NCBI GenBank assembly: GCA_030433805.1
Contig: JARUXA010000008.1
Coordinates: 124,001 to 188,000 of the forward strand
DNA length: 64,000 nt
Origin: Sphingomonas sp. PsM26
Lineage (GTDB): Bacteria > Pseudomonadota > Alphaproteobacteria > Sphingomonadales > Sphingomonadaceae
Direction of reading: 5' to 3'
Shown here: positions 18,981-27,517 of the stretch, in pieces
How the letters are laid out: each line of letters begins with the position of its first letter
How positions within the stretch are numbered: the stretch's first letter is position 1
The notes under the pieces: model-generated
Told to the model about the DNA's origin: nothing
The model's database searches: none
Seen by the model: the letters and a program-made list of their open reading frames with translations, nothing else
Program-made: the position numbers and the translations under genes

Positions 18981-19988
18981 CTAGGCAGCAGCTCGCGCAA
19001 TCCGGAGCCGCGGCATGCGACGCATCGCCCCTCCGACCAACGCGAACCCCAACAGCAGCATCGTCCAGGTTGCCGGTTCGGGCACCGCCGCCTGCATCGC
19101 GATCCGATTGGCGATGACTGCGTGGATCTGCGTCGTCGGGTGCAGGTCGTCGAAGTAGAGATACCCCGAACATCCCTCCGCCACCGCGCCTGCAGCGACA
19201 CAGGACGTATCGCGGATCAGCGTCGATGGCAGCCCGAACGCCGTGGGATCGGCGGTGAGCGACGCTTCCAGGCCCAGCAAGTCCAAGAACTGCACGTTTG
19301 CGCCGGTAGCTTGCGCCACGGTCGCGCTCGTCGTTTCAAAGGCGCTGCTCAGTGCCGCCGAGCGTTCCGTAGCCAGCGTGAGGATCGAGGGATTGCCCAA
19401 CGCGTCGGCAACTTTGCGCGACCCCGGCAAGTCGCCGATGTCGGGCACGCCTGTCACGACGATATTGCGCGCCCCCGCCGAGATCAGCGCGCTCAGACCA
19501 TTGCTCAACGCCGAGATCGACGCACTGAAATCCGCGTTTCCGGTGTTGCCCAATGTCGCACGAACGTCATTGCCGCCGAACGTGACGAGCACCAGGGCCG
19601 AACTCGAGATCGGCTGGTTTAGGCTACCGAAGATCGCAAGTTGCTGGGCGAACCCTGGAATGGCCCCGCCGGTCGTATATGCCTGCGCGCCGCCGACTCC
19701 GAAGTTGGAGCCGCCTTGCAGATAGGGCGACGACAACCCTCCACCGATACCGGCGGACAGGATGTCCGCAAAGTTCGCGCCGTTGGAGAAGCGCCCGTTG
19801 AAATACCCGACCGATGCCGGAGCCGGATCAGGCAATCCGGCGGCGAGCGATCCGATCTGCGCGTTCCCTGTATCGACCAGGCTGTCGCCGAATACCAAGA
19901 GGCTGGTGAAGGTCGCCGCCGAAACCGGCTGCGCGGTCAGCGCCGCCATCGTCAACCCAAGCGCAACGGCACGTTTTGCGATCATCAT
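18981..19988 (-). CDS. PEP-CTERM-sorted SGNH/GDSL esterase
   Basis: A 335-residue exported lipase/esterase. After a signal peptide (about residues 1-24) comes the GDSL block VFGDSLVDTGN with nucleophile Ser36, then the block III Asn in FGGNDV, and the C-terminal catalytic pair in DDLHPTTQIHAV. The C-terminus has a PEP-CTERM tag: VPEPATW, a hydrophobic helix LLLGFALVGGAM, then a basic tail. PEP-CTERM proteins are processed by an exosortase and usually exported to the surface with exopolysaccharide. No exosortase is in this window. Two ATGs are adjacent; the first (19988) has GGGGAAG 5 bases upstream. Confidence 0.92.
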   Translation of the reverse strand: MMIAKRAVALGLTMAALTAQPVSAATFTSLLVFGDSLVDTGNAQIGSLAAGLPDPAPASVGYFNGRFSNGANFADILSAGIGGGLSSPYLQGGSNFGVGGAQAYTTGGAIPGFAQQLAIFGSLNQPISSSALVLVTFGGNDVRATLGNTGNADFSASISALSNGLSALISAGARNIVVTGVPDIGDLPGSRKVADALGNPSILTLATERSAALSSAFETTSATVAQATGANVQFLDLLGLEASLTADPTAFGLPSTLIRDTSCVAAGAVAEGCSGYLYFDDLHPTTQIHAVIANRIAMQAAVPEPATWTMLLLGFALVGGAMRRMPRLRIARAAA

Positions 19989-20059
19989 GGCAACTTCCCC
20001 ATATACTGTACTGGACGTTTACCATGTTCGGTATGCGTGCCAAGATGAAACACAGGGTG

Positions 20060-21751
20060 TCAGGGCCGCGTGAACACCTTCTCGCCCCCTACCCACGTCT
20101 GCTCGACCTTGGTCGCACGCAGGTCGGTCGGGCTTGCCAGCAACGGATCACGGTCGACGATGATGAAGTCCGCGCGCTGGCCGACGCCAAGACGCCCGAA
20201 CTTCTCCTCGGCGAATCCGGCATAGGCCGCAGCCCCGGTAAACGCCCACCACGCCTGCTCGCGCGTCACACGTTCCTCGGGACGCCAGCCGCCATAGGGC
20301 TGCCCGTCGGCACCCTGCCGCGTGAACGCCGCCGCCCAGCCGGCGAACGCGTCGGGCTGCTCGACCGGATAGTCCGATCCGAACGCTAGCGTCGCGCCGT
20401 TGCGCAGCATCGATGCCCAGGCATAGGCCCCCGCGAGCCGTGCCGGTCCCAGCCGGGCTTCGGCCATCGTACGGTCGCTGGTTTCATGCGTCGGCTGCAT
20501 CGAGGCGATGATGCCGTTCTTCCCGAACCGGGGAAGATCGACCGGATCGACAATTTGCGCATGTTCGATCCGCCAGCGTCGGTCGCCCTTGTAGGTATCG
20601 ACCATGTCGTCGATCGCGCCCAACACTTCGGCATTGGCGCGGTCGCCGATTGCGTGGACCGCGACCTGATAGTGGTCGACCGCCGCCCGGCTCATCAGGT
20701 TGCGCATCACGTCGTCCGACATGAACCCCGCGCCCGTCTGCCCCGGCGCGTCGCTGTACGGCGCCTTGAGCCACGCCCCGCGCGACCCCAAGGCGCCATC
20801 AGCGTAAAGCTTGACCCCGCCCATCCGCAGCTTGTCGGCATAGAGCCACGGCGTCGGCCCCGAGCCGCCGATCCGGATCGCGGTATCCACCCCGAACGCA
20901 TAGCTCATGATCCGTACGCGCAGCGCGCCGCTATCGCCCGCCCGGCGATAGCTCAGCCAGTCGTCCATCGAACTGCCCATGTCGCTGGTCGCGGTGATGC
21001 CGTGGCTGAGCAACGCCTCCTGCGCTTTCAGGAACGCGAAATCGCGTTCCTTGGGCAGCGGCTGCGGTGCGGCCTTCTCGACCAGTTCGCGCGCGGAATC
21101 GACGAACACGCCGTTCGGCACCGTTCCGGTCTTCTCGATCCGCCCACCTGCGGGGGCGAGCGTCTTGGCGGTGATACCCGCCGCCTTCATCGCGGCACTG
21201 TTCGCCCAACCCGCATGACCATCGGCACGCTGCAACCAGACCGGGCGATCGCTGACCACCGCATCCAGATCGGCGGCGGTCGGGAAACGTCCGAGCGCCC
21301 ATGCTTCCTGGTTCCATCCGCCCCCTACGATCCACTTGCGATCCGGGTTCGCGGCGGCATAAGCGGCGATCCGCGCCTTGGCATCTTCGAGCGAGGTCGC
21401 GCCCGACAAATCGAGCTCCAGCGCGCGAAAGCCCAGTTCCATCACATGCCCGTGCGCGTCGATGAACCCCGGCAACAACACCTTGCCATGCTCGTCCGCG
21501 CGCCAGTCGAGCTTTGCCGGGCGCTTGTCGTTCTCGGCGAGCAGCTTCACGACCTTGCCGTCGGGCGACATCAGCAACCCGGTAAAGCGGACCACCTTGC
21601 CGTCCTTGTCGAGCGTAATGCCGTTGACGTTGTCGATCAGCGCGTCGGCCCCGGCCACGCCGGGCAGGATCGATGCGGAAAGCGCAACGGCATAAAGAGT
21701 CGGCGCGGAAAGCAGCGACGTGGCGAGGCGGGCACGGGATATGGTGAGCAT
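20060..21751 (-). CDS. Exported amidohydrolase (YtcJ-like, amidohydrolase 3 family)
   Basis: A 563-residue metal-dependent hydrolase. Residues 1-35 look like a signal peptide with cleavage near GVAGA. The metal-binding HxH is in DAHGHVMELG, and later landmarks are VHAIGDRANAEV, WRIEHAQIVDP and AFGSDYPVEQ, all typical of the N-acyl/formamide-hydrolysing amidohydrolase 3 group. Sphingomonads carry several such periplasmic enzymes. The substrate cannot be predicted. It is divergent from threonine ammonia-lyase. Confidence 0.88.
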   Translation of the reverse strand: MLTISRARLATSLLSAPTLYAVALSASILPGVAGADALIDNVNGITLDKDGKVVRFTGLLMSPDGKVVKLLAENDKRPAKLDWRADEHGKVLLPGFIDAHGHVMELGFRALELDLSGATSLEDAKARIAAYAAANPDRKWIVGGGWNQEAWALGRFPTAADLDAVVSDRPVWLQRADGHAGWANSAAMKAAGITAKTLAPAGGRIEKTGTVPNGVFVDSARELVEKAAPQPLPKERDFAFLKAQEALLSHGITATSDMGSSMDDWLSYRRAGDSGALRVRIMSYAFGVDTAIRIGGSGPTPWLYADKLRMGGVKLYADGALGSRGAWLKAPYSDAPGQTGAGFMSDDVMRNLMSRAAVDHYQVAVHAIGDRANAEVLGAIDDMVDTYKGDRRWRIEHAQIVDPVDLPRFGKNGIIASMQPTHETSDRTMAEARLGPARLAGAYAWASMLRNGATLAFGSDYPVEQPDAFAGWAAAFTRQGADGQPYGGWRPEERVTREQAWWAFTGAAAYAGFAEEKFGRLGVGQRADFIIVDRDPLLASPTDLRATKVEQTWVGGEKVFTRP

Positions 21752-21897
21752 GGCCCCCGCGATAAGGCTTGTTCCTTCATCGCGCCAGATGGTCTAGGCG
21801 ACGGACGCTCCCGCGTGCCGAGCCTGTCGACGCACCGCCCACCCGTGGCGAGGGAAAGCAAGGCTGCCCCCTCCAGGCTCAGGGCGAACGGAAGTGA

Positions 21898-23148
21898 ATG
21901 ATGGCGACGCAAGCGAAGTCCGAAACCCTCCCCGTCATCCTCGCAGACGTCGAGGCGGCCCATATGCGGATTTCGGACAAGATCGTCCGCACGCCCTGCT
22001 TCATCAGCCGCACGCTGTCGGAACTGACCGGTGCGACCGTCTATCTCAAGTTCGAGAATCTGCAGTTCACCGCTGCGTACAAGGAACGCGGCGCGCTCAA
22101 CACGCTGCTGCAATTGCCGGCCAACACCACCGGCGTCATCGCCGCGTCGGCGGGCAATCATGCGCAGGGACTTGCGTATCACGCCAACCGGCTGGGCATA
22201 CCGGCGACGATCGTGATGCCGACCAACACGCCGATCGTGAAGGTCACGCAGACCGAGGGACACGGCGCGACGGTCGTGCTGTACGGCGACACGTTCGACG
22301 CGGCCTATGCCCATGCGCGCGAGCGCGAAGCCGAATGCGGGCTGACCTTCGTCCATCCGTTCGACGATGCCCGCGTCATCGCAGGCCAGGGCACGGTCGC
22401 GCTCGAAATGCTCGAGGACGTGCCGCAGATCGACACCTTCCTGACGCCGATCGGCGGCGGCGGCCTGATCTCGGGCATGGCCGTCGTCGCGGAAGCGTAT
22501 AGCCTCAAGCCCGGCGGGCATCGTATCGAAGTCGTCGGGGTCGAGGCCGAGCTGTTCCCTTCGATGTACAACCGCATCAACGGGACGACGATGCCGTGTG
22601 CCGGTGACACGCTGGCGGAAGGCATTGCGGTCAAGGAACCGGGCGCGATCACCTCGAAGATGGTCGAGGCGCTGGTCGACGACATCGTGCTGGTCAGCGA
22701 GCGCAGTCTCGAACAGGCGGTCAGCCTGTTGCTCCAGATCGAGAAGACCGTGGTCGAAGGCGCTGGTGCCGCAGGGCTGGCCGCGTTGCTCCAGCATCCG
22801 GAGCGCTTCGCCGGGCGGACCGTCGGTGTCGTGCTATGCGGCGGCAATATCGACACGCGCCTGCTGGCAAACGTCCTGCTGCGCGATCTGGCGCGGTCGG
22901 GACGGCTGGCCCGGCTTCGCATCCGCCTGCAGGATCAGCCCGGCGCGTTGTTCAACGTCGCCCGGATCTTCGATGCGCAACGCGTCAACATCCTCGAACT
23001 GTCGCATCAGCGGATCTTCACGAAGCTCCCGGCCAAGGGGTTGTTCCTCGACGTCGAATGCGAGACGCGCGATCGTGCCCATCTCGACCGGTTGACCGAT
23101 GCGTTGCAGGTCGCCGGATATACCGTGACGACGGTCGAACTCGCCTGA
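21898..23148 (+). CDS. ilvA: Threonine ammonia-lyase
   Basis: A 416-residue PLP enzyme that deaminates threonine to 2-oxobutanoate, the entry step to isoleucine. The PLP lysine is in AAYKERGALN, the phosphate-binding glycine loop is IGGGGLISG, and a C-terminal ACT-like domain (about residues 335-416: LRIRLQDQPGALFNV, VNILELSHQR) is present. The single ACT domain and the length fit the shorter TdcB/IlvA type common in alphaproteobacteria. Two adjacent ATGs occur at 21898 and 21901. The symbol ilvA reflects role; a catabolic tdcB-like role is the alternative. Confidence 0.92.
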   Translation: MMATQAKSETLPVILADVEAAHMRISDKIVRTPCFISRTLSELTGATVYLKFENLQFTAAYKERGALNTLLQLPANTTGVIAASAGNHAQGLAYHANRLGIPATIVMPTNTPIVKVTQTEGHGATVVLYGDTFDAAYAHAREREAECGLTFVHPFDDARVIAGQGTVALEMLEDVPQIDTFLTPIGGGGLISGMAVVAEAYSLKPGGHRIEVVGVEAELFPSMYNRINGTTMPCAGDTLAEGIAVKEPGAITSKMVEALVDDIVLVSERSLEQAVSLLLQIEKTVVEGAGAAGLAALLQHPERFAGRTVGVVLCGGNIDTRLLANVLLRDLARSGRLARLRIRLQDQPGALFNVARIFDAQRVNILELSHQRIFTKLPAKGLFLDVECETRDRAHLDRLTDALQVAGYTVTTVELA

Positions 23149-23182
23149 GCCACGTCCGTTAAGAAGATGGAGGGAATTGGTG

Positions 23183-23235
23183 CGTATACGCGTTCAAGGA
23201 CGGTCGGGCAGGATTGACCGGAATATTCGTATACG
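23183..23235. promoter_or_regulatory. Two identical CGTATACG palindromes upstream of bpt
   Basis: The 8-bp palindrome CGTATACG occurs at 23183-23190 (extended to GCGTATACGC) and at 23228-23235, 45 bases apart. The 175-base interval between ilvA and bpt holds no other gene. The paired arrangement looks like two operator sites on the same DNA face, but no binding protein can be named. Confidence 0.35.
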
Positions 23236-23323
23236 ACCTTTTCAACGCGGCCAGGACCCATCATAACTAATGCCAAGCCGGGATCGCAGACCGCCCTTTC
23301 CCGCTTCAGAGGACTCCCGCTCG

Positions 23324-24127
23324 GTGACTGCGCCCTTCCGCTTCCCGCGTTTCTTCGTCACCAGCCCTGCCCCCTGCCCGTATCTTCCGGGCCGGCAGGA
23401 GCGAAAGGTGTTCACCGAATTGCGCGGAGAACAGGCGAGCGACCTGAATGACGCGCTCGGGCGGATCGGCTTCCGGCGCAGCCAGTCAGTCGCCTACCGC
23501 CCCAGTTGCGCAGGGTGCACGGCCTGTGTGTCGGTGCGCGTCGTCACCGCCGATTTTGAGGCCAATGCGACCCAGCGCAAGCAATTGCGCCGCAACCGCG
23601 ATCTCGAGGTCACCGCCTGCCGTCCGTGGGCAACCGACGAACAGTTCCAGTTGCTCAGCCGCTACCTCGGATCGCGCCATCCCGGCGGCGGCATGGCCGA
23701 GATGGACGAAGGCGATTATGCCGACATGGTCGAGCATTCCCCGGTCAACAGCTTCATCGTCGAATATCGCGAACCCTCCCGCCACGGCGAGCGCGGCAAG
23801 CTCGTCGGCGCGTGCCTGACCGATCAGCAGGCGGACGGGTTGTCGATGATCTATTCCTTCTTCGACACCGAGCACCCCACCCGCGGGGGCCTTGGCAATC
23901 TGATCATCCTCGATCACATCCTGCGCGCCCGCGCGGTCGGCCTGCCCTATGTCTATCTCGGCTATTGGGTGAAGGGATCGCCGCGGATGCAGTACAAGAT
24001 CCGCTACCGTCCGATCGAGGCGCTGGGACCGACTGGCTGGAGCCTGCTGGTCGACGAGAACGCGAAGTTCGCGCCCCCTGCCGAGAAATATGCGGTGATG
24101 GCGGAGCAACTGGTCGAGACCCGGTAA
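23324..24127 (+). CDS. bpt: Aspartate/glutamate leucyltransferase (Bpt)
   Basis: A 267-residue leucyl-tRNA--protein transferase of the Bpt group, which adds Leu to N-terminal Asp or Glu of proteins and so feeds them to ClpAP through the N-degron pathway. The N-terminal cysteine motif is seen in PCPYLPGR and [13 protein letters not shown]; the acyl-transferase part includes HPGGGMAEM and YSFFDTEHP, then [11 protein letters not shown]. The GTG at 23324 is preferred (AGAGGA 10 bases upstream, family N-terminus [11 protein letters not shown]); an ATG at 23270 would add 18 atypical residues. Confidence 0.93.
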   Translation: MTAPFRFPRFFVTSPAPCPYLPGRQERKVFTELRGEQASDLNDALGRIGFRRSQSVAYRPSCAGCTACVSVRVVTADFEANATQRKQLRRNRDLEVTACRPWATDEQFQLLSRYLGSRHPGGGMAEMDEGDYADMVEHSPVNSFIVEYREPSRHGERGKLVGACLTDQQADGLSMIYSFFDTEHPTRGGLGNLIILDHILRARAVGLPYVYLGYWVKGSPRMQYKIRYRPIEALGPTGWSLLVDENAKFAPPAEKYAVMAEQLVETR

Positions 24128-24154
24128 GAACCCGCAGCGCGTTCCTTTAAGCGC

Positions 24155-24964
24155 TTATTGTCCGTTCCGGCCGACGTGCAGATCCACGTCGAGCGTTTCC
24201 TCACCCTCGCCCAATCGCGATCCCGCTACCGGAGCGGCCCCTGCCGAATCCAGCGCCACCGCCACGCGGACATAGGCCGTATCGGCACTCAGCCCGGTCG
24301 AGGGATCGAACGCAACCCAGCCGAGCCGGTCGACATAGGCTTCGGCCCAGCCATGCGGCGCGGGACGCCCATCGGCCTCGGCCTGGCATACCGGGCTGTA
24401 TCCCGACACATAGCGCGCCGCTACACCCAGCGTCCGCGCCGCCGCGATGAACACCTGTGCCATGTCGCGCGAACTTACCGACCCTTCGGCAAACGCCTCG
24501 ATCGCGGTCCGTCCGGCGATCGGGCGGCCATGATCCAGCGCGAACCGCCGCTTGATGGCCATGTTGAGCGCGTGCAGCCGCGCGACCGGATCGGTCTCTG
24601 CAATATCGGCGGCGAACGCGTGGATTTCAGCGTCTGCCCGCGTCAGCGGCGTATCGCGCAGAAACAGTGCGGGGGGCAGCGGCTCCTGCGCACCGTGGAC
24701 GATGCCGTTCGACGGATGCGTCAGCACCTCGCCCGAGACCGCGATCTCGATGTCCGAAATGGGACCAGCGACATACAGCATCGTCACGCGGTTGCCGAAC
24801 CCATCGCGCCCGTGCCGCATCCGCGCGTCGCAGTCGACATGCAGGTTCCAGCCCGTCACCGATTGGTCATGGGTGTCTTCCGGAATGAGCCGAAGCAGCT
24901 GAGTCAGTCGCGCTTGTGGCGCGGAAAAGCGATAGATCGTCCGATGATCAACCGACAGGCGCAT
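24155..24964 (-). CDS. Transglutaminase-fold protein lacking the catalytic cysteine
   Basis: A 269-residue protein with the N-terminal beta domain (1-115) and transglutaminase-like core (125-225) usual for members of the circularly permuted ATP-grasp/alpha-E cluster. The catalytic His204 (HGWAEAY) and Asp220 (AFDPSTG) are kept. Where the family normally has G-V-C-[QR]-D, this protein reads V-S-S-R-D: Ser165 (TCG codon) replaces the nucleophile. It is therefore probably not a classic Cys protease or transglutaminase. Its start overlaps the alpha-E stop (ATGA). Serine-nucleophile chemistry or a pure binding role are both possible. Confidence 0.85.
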   Translation of the reverse strand: MRLSVDHRTIYRFSAPQARLTQLLRLIPEDTHDQSVTGWNLHVDCDARMRHGRDGFGNRVTMLYVAGPISDIEIAVSGEVLTHPSNGIVHGAQEPLPPALFLRDTPLTRADAEIHAFAADIAETDPVARLHALNMAIKRRFALDHGRPIAGRTAIEAFAEGSVSSRDMAQVFIAAARTLGVAARYVSGYSPVCQAEADGRPAPHGWAEAYVDRLGWVAFDPSTGLSADTAYVRVAVALDSAGAAPVAGSRLGEGEETLDVDLHVGRNGQ

Positions 24965-25899
24965 CAACTGAACTTGAACTGGCGGCCGACGGCTTCGTGA
25001 AGCCGGTCGTTCTCGCCGATAAAGCCCTGAAGATACTGGTGCAGCCCGCCCGCGATCACCTGACCTGACCTGGTCCGTGCGATCCGTGTGTGGCGCGCGC
25101 GCGCCATGCGGTCCGCTTCGCCGTGAAGACCGGTACGCTTCGCCAGCAAGTTCAGGATGTCGACCGCTTCCTCGACCGAGGCCGCCAGACTGCGGGGAAG
25201 TTCCGAGCGCGCGATGAGCAAGTCGATGACGTTGGCAGGGCGCAACCCTTCCGAATACAGCCAGCGATACGCGGTTACTGCGGATACCGTCTGCAGGATC
25301 GTCGTCCACTGGTCGCGGTCGACCACGCCGCCCACCCGCTCACCCTCGGGCAGCAAGATATGGTATTTGACGTCGAGCAGCCGCGCAGTGTTGTCCGCAC
25401 GCTCGATCGCCTGGCCCAGCCGGATGAACCACGTCGTCTGGTTGCGCAGCATCCGGTGGATCGCGCCTTCGAACCCGCGCGTCTCCGCCTTGACCGCCTC
25501 GACGAGGTTCAAGGTCGCCATGGCACTGCCCGCGCTCGCGCGGCGATCGAAGATCAGCCACGCACCGTTGATCGCCGTCCAGGACTCACGCGTCAGCGCA
25601 GTGCGCACTGCGCGCGCATTGTTGCGCGCCATGTCGAGCGACCGGACGATCGATCCCGGATGGCTCGAATCGAGCGTCAGGAAACGCGCGACGTTGGTCT
25701 TGCTGATCTGCTGACCGGTCTTTGCAAAGGCAGCATCAGTCTCGGTCACCGCCAGCGCAGACGCCCACGCCGCCTCACCAGCGGGACGTGGCGACAATAC
25801 GTCGAGCCGCACCGTCGCCTCGACGAGCCGCGCGATGAAGTCTGCACGCTCGACGTAGCGCCCGAGCCAGTACAGGGCGGAAGCGGTCCGACTGAGCAT
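24964..25899 (-). CDS. Alpha-E domain protein
   Basis: A 311-residue, all-helical protein of the alpha-E family, named for an ExxR-type motif and always found near ATP-grasp enzymes. The N-terminal signature MLSRTASALYWLGRYVERAD is intact, and a second internal match, RLGQAIERADNTARLLD, is near residue 165. Its biochemical role is unknown; published genomic-context work suggests it assists amidoligase-based peptide synthesis. The start at 25899 overlaps the ATP-grasp stop, and the stop overlaps the transglutaminase start. The much longer open frame to 26376 is a shadow of the ATP-grasp gene. Confidence 0.93.
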   Translation of the reverse strand: MLSRTASALYWLGRYVERADFIARLVEATVRLDVLSPRPAGEAAWASALAVTETDAAFAKTGQQISKTNVARFLTLDSSHPGSIVRSLDMARNNARAVRTALTRESWTAINGAWLIFDRRASAGSAMATLNLVEAVKAETRGFEGAIHRMLRNQTTWFIRLGQAIERADNTARLLDVKYHILLPEGERVGGVVDRDQWTTILQTVSAVTAYRWLYSEGLRPANVIDLLIARSELPRSLAASVEEAVDILNLLAKRTGLHGEADRMARARHTRIARTRSGQVIAGGLHQYLQGFIGENDRLHEAVGRQFKFS

Positions 25900-27413
25900 C
25901 AGAGTGCTCCCCCGAACGTCTGGCTCTGCGTCTGCTCCTGCGCCTGGCCCAGTGCCTCCAACCCTTCGCCAGGCTCGCCCGCGCCATTGTCCATCAGCAC
26001 GAAACTGTCCTTGGTGCCGCCGCCCTGTGATGAATTGACCACGAGCGACCCTTCCTTGAGCGCGACCCGGGTCAGTCCGCCGGGCACGACCTGCACGCCC
26101 TTCGACCCGGTCAGCACAAACGGCCGGAAATCGACATGGCGCGGTGCCAAACCGGCATCCGCCAGCGTCGGAACAGTCGAAAGCGCGAGCGTTGGCTGCG
26201 CGATATAGCGGTGTGGCTCGGCAATCAGCGCCGCGCGGAAGGTCTCGATCTCCGCCTTGGTCGCGGTCGGGCCGACGAGCATCCCATAGCCGCCCGAGCC
26301 GTCGACCAGCTTGACCACCACGTCCTTCAGATTGTCGAGCACGTACTTCAACGCCTGCGGTTCGCGGCAACGCCATGTCTCGACGTTGGGCAGTTTTGGC
26401 TCGCCACCGGAATAAAACCGCACGATCTCGGGCATGTACGAATAGATCGCCTTGTCGTCCGCAATCCCGTTGCCAGGCGCATTGAGCAAAGCGACATTGC
26501 CGGCGGCATAGGCTGCGATCAGACCGGGCACGCCGAGCATCGAATCCGGCCGGAACACCAGCGGGTCGAGATAATCGTCATCGATCCGGCGATAAATCAC
26601 GTCGACCTTTACCAGCCCTGCGATCGTCCGCATCCAGACGATATCGTCATCGACCACCAGATCGGCCGCCTCGACCAGTTCGACGCCCATTGAGTCGGCT
26701 AGGAAGCTATGTTCGTAATACGCCGAATTATAATGGCCCGGCGTCAGGACCACGCACACCGGTGCCGCCACGCCCACCGGCGCGACCGACTTCATCGTCT
26801 CGAGCAACTTGTCCGGATAGGAATCCACCGCCGCGACCCGGAATGAGCGGAACAGCTCGGGACACAGGCGCAGCATCGCCTCGCGGTTCTCGAGCATGTA
26901 GCTGACACCCGACGGCGTCCGCGCATTGTCTTCGAGCACGTAGAAATCATCCGGCCCGGTGCGCACCAGATCGATCCCGCAAATATGCGCCCAGATGTCG
27001 TGCGGCGGACGGATCCCGGCAATCTCGGGACGGAATTGCGGATTGCCGAAAATCAGGTCGGCCGGCAGCACGCCCTCCGCCAGAATGCGCCGTTCGCCGT
27101 AAATGTCATGCAGGAAGGCGTTGATCGCCTCGACCCGCTGGACAAGTCCCTCGGAAAGCCGGGTCCATTCATTCGCCAAGAAGATGCGCGGCACGATGTC
27201 GAACGGAATGATCCGTTCACTCGCATCGCTGTCGCCATATACTGCAAAGGTAATGCCGAGTTGGCGGAACGTCGCTTCCGCAGACTGCTGCCTGCGGCGC
27301 AGTTCGTTGGAAGGCGTGCTTTCGATCCACTCGCCGAGGGCGGCAAGCTCCGATCGCGGGATCATGCTCCCGCCCTTGCCCATGATTTCGTCGAACGCCC
27401 GCCCTATCCCCAT
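25899..27413 (-). CDS. Circularly permuted ATP-grasp protein
   Basis: A 504-residue predicted amidoligase with a circularly permuted ATP-grasp fold. Recognisable segments are RIIPFDIVPRIF near the N-terminus, ICGIDLVRTGPDDFYVLEDNARTPSG (metal- and ATP-binding acidic residues), and VVKLVDGSGGYGMLVGP (nucleotide-binding glycine loop). Family members are thought to make small peptides that tag or modify proteins. The start at 27413 (MGIGRAFDEIMG) has GGAGG 12 bases upstream; ATG 27449 has no ribosome site. It heads a three-gene, fully overlapping unit with alpha-E and the transglutaminase-fold protein. Confidence 0.92.
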   Translation of the reverse strand: MGIGRAFDEIMGKGGSMIPRSELAALGEWIESTPSNELRRRQQSAEATFRQLGITFAVYGDSDASERIIPFDIVPRIFLANEWTRLSEGLVQRVEAINAFLHDIYGERRILAEGVLPADLIFGNPQFRPEIAGIRPPHDIWAHICGIDLVRTGPDDFYVLEDNARTPSGVSYMLENREAMLRLCPELFRSFRVAAVDSYPDKLLETMKSVAPVGVAAPVCVVLTPGHYNSAYYEHSFLADSMGVELVEAADLVVDDDIVWMRTIAGLVKVDVIYRRIDDDYLDPLVFRPDSMLGVPGLIAAYAAGNVALLNAPGNGIADDKAIYSYMPEIVRFYSGGEPKLPNVETWRCREPQALKYVLDNLKDVVVKLVDGSGGYGMLVGPTATKAEIETFRAALIAEPHRYIAQPTLALSTVPTLADAGLAPRHVDFRPFVLTGSKGVQVVPGGLTRVALKEGSLVVNSSQGGGTKDSFVLMDNGAGEPGEGLEALGQAQEQTQSQTFGGAL

Positions 27414-27490
27414 GTGACGATAAAGCCTCCAACTGCGTCCGGGTTCCATGCTGCGATGGATTGTTGCGTCGCACAAGCGGATATTGTTGT

Positions 27491-27509
27491 CGGGACGTTA
27501 ACCGTCCCG
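27491..27509. terminator. Hairpin after the metallo-beta-lactamase gene
   Basis: A perfect 7-bp stem (CGGGACG at 27491-27497, CGTCCCG at 27503-27509) with a 5-base loop, 8 bases past the stop codon of the minus-strand MBL gene. There is no run of T on the minus strand, so it is a weak or factor-dependent terminator. It separates the dsbD-MBL unit from the ATP-grasp unit. Confidence 0.45.
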
Positions 27510-27517
27510 AACTGTGG

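Noticed and set aside
27411..27446. EcfG-like GGAAC-N18-TT on the minus strand before the ATP-grasp gene
   Set aside because: The transcript would start at or after the chosen ATG and the ribosome site, and the -10 is GCTT not CGTT.
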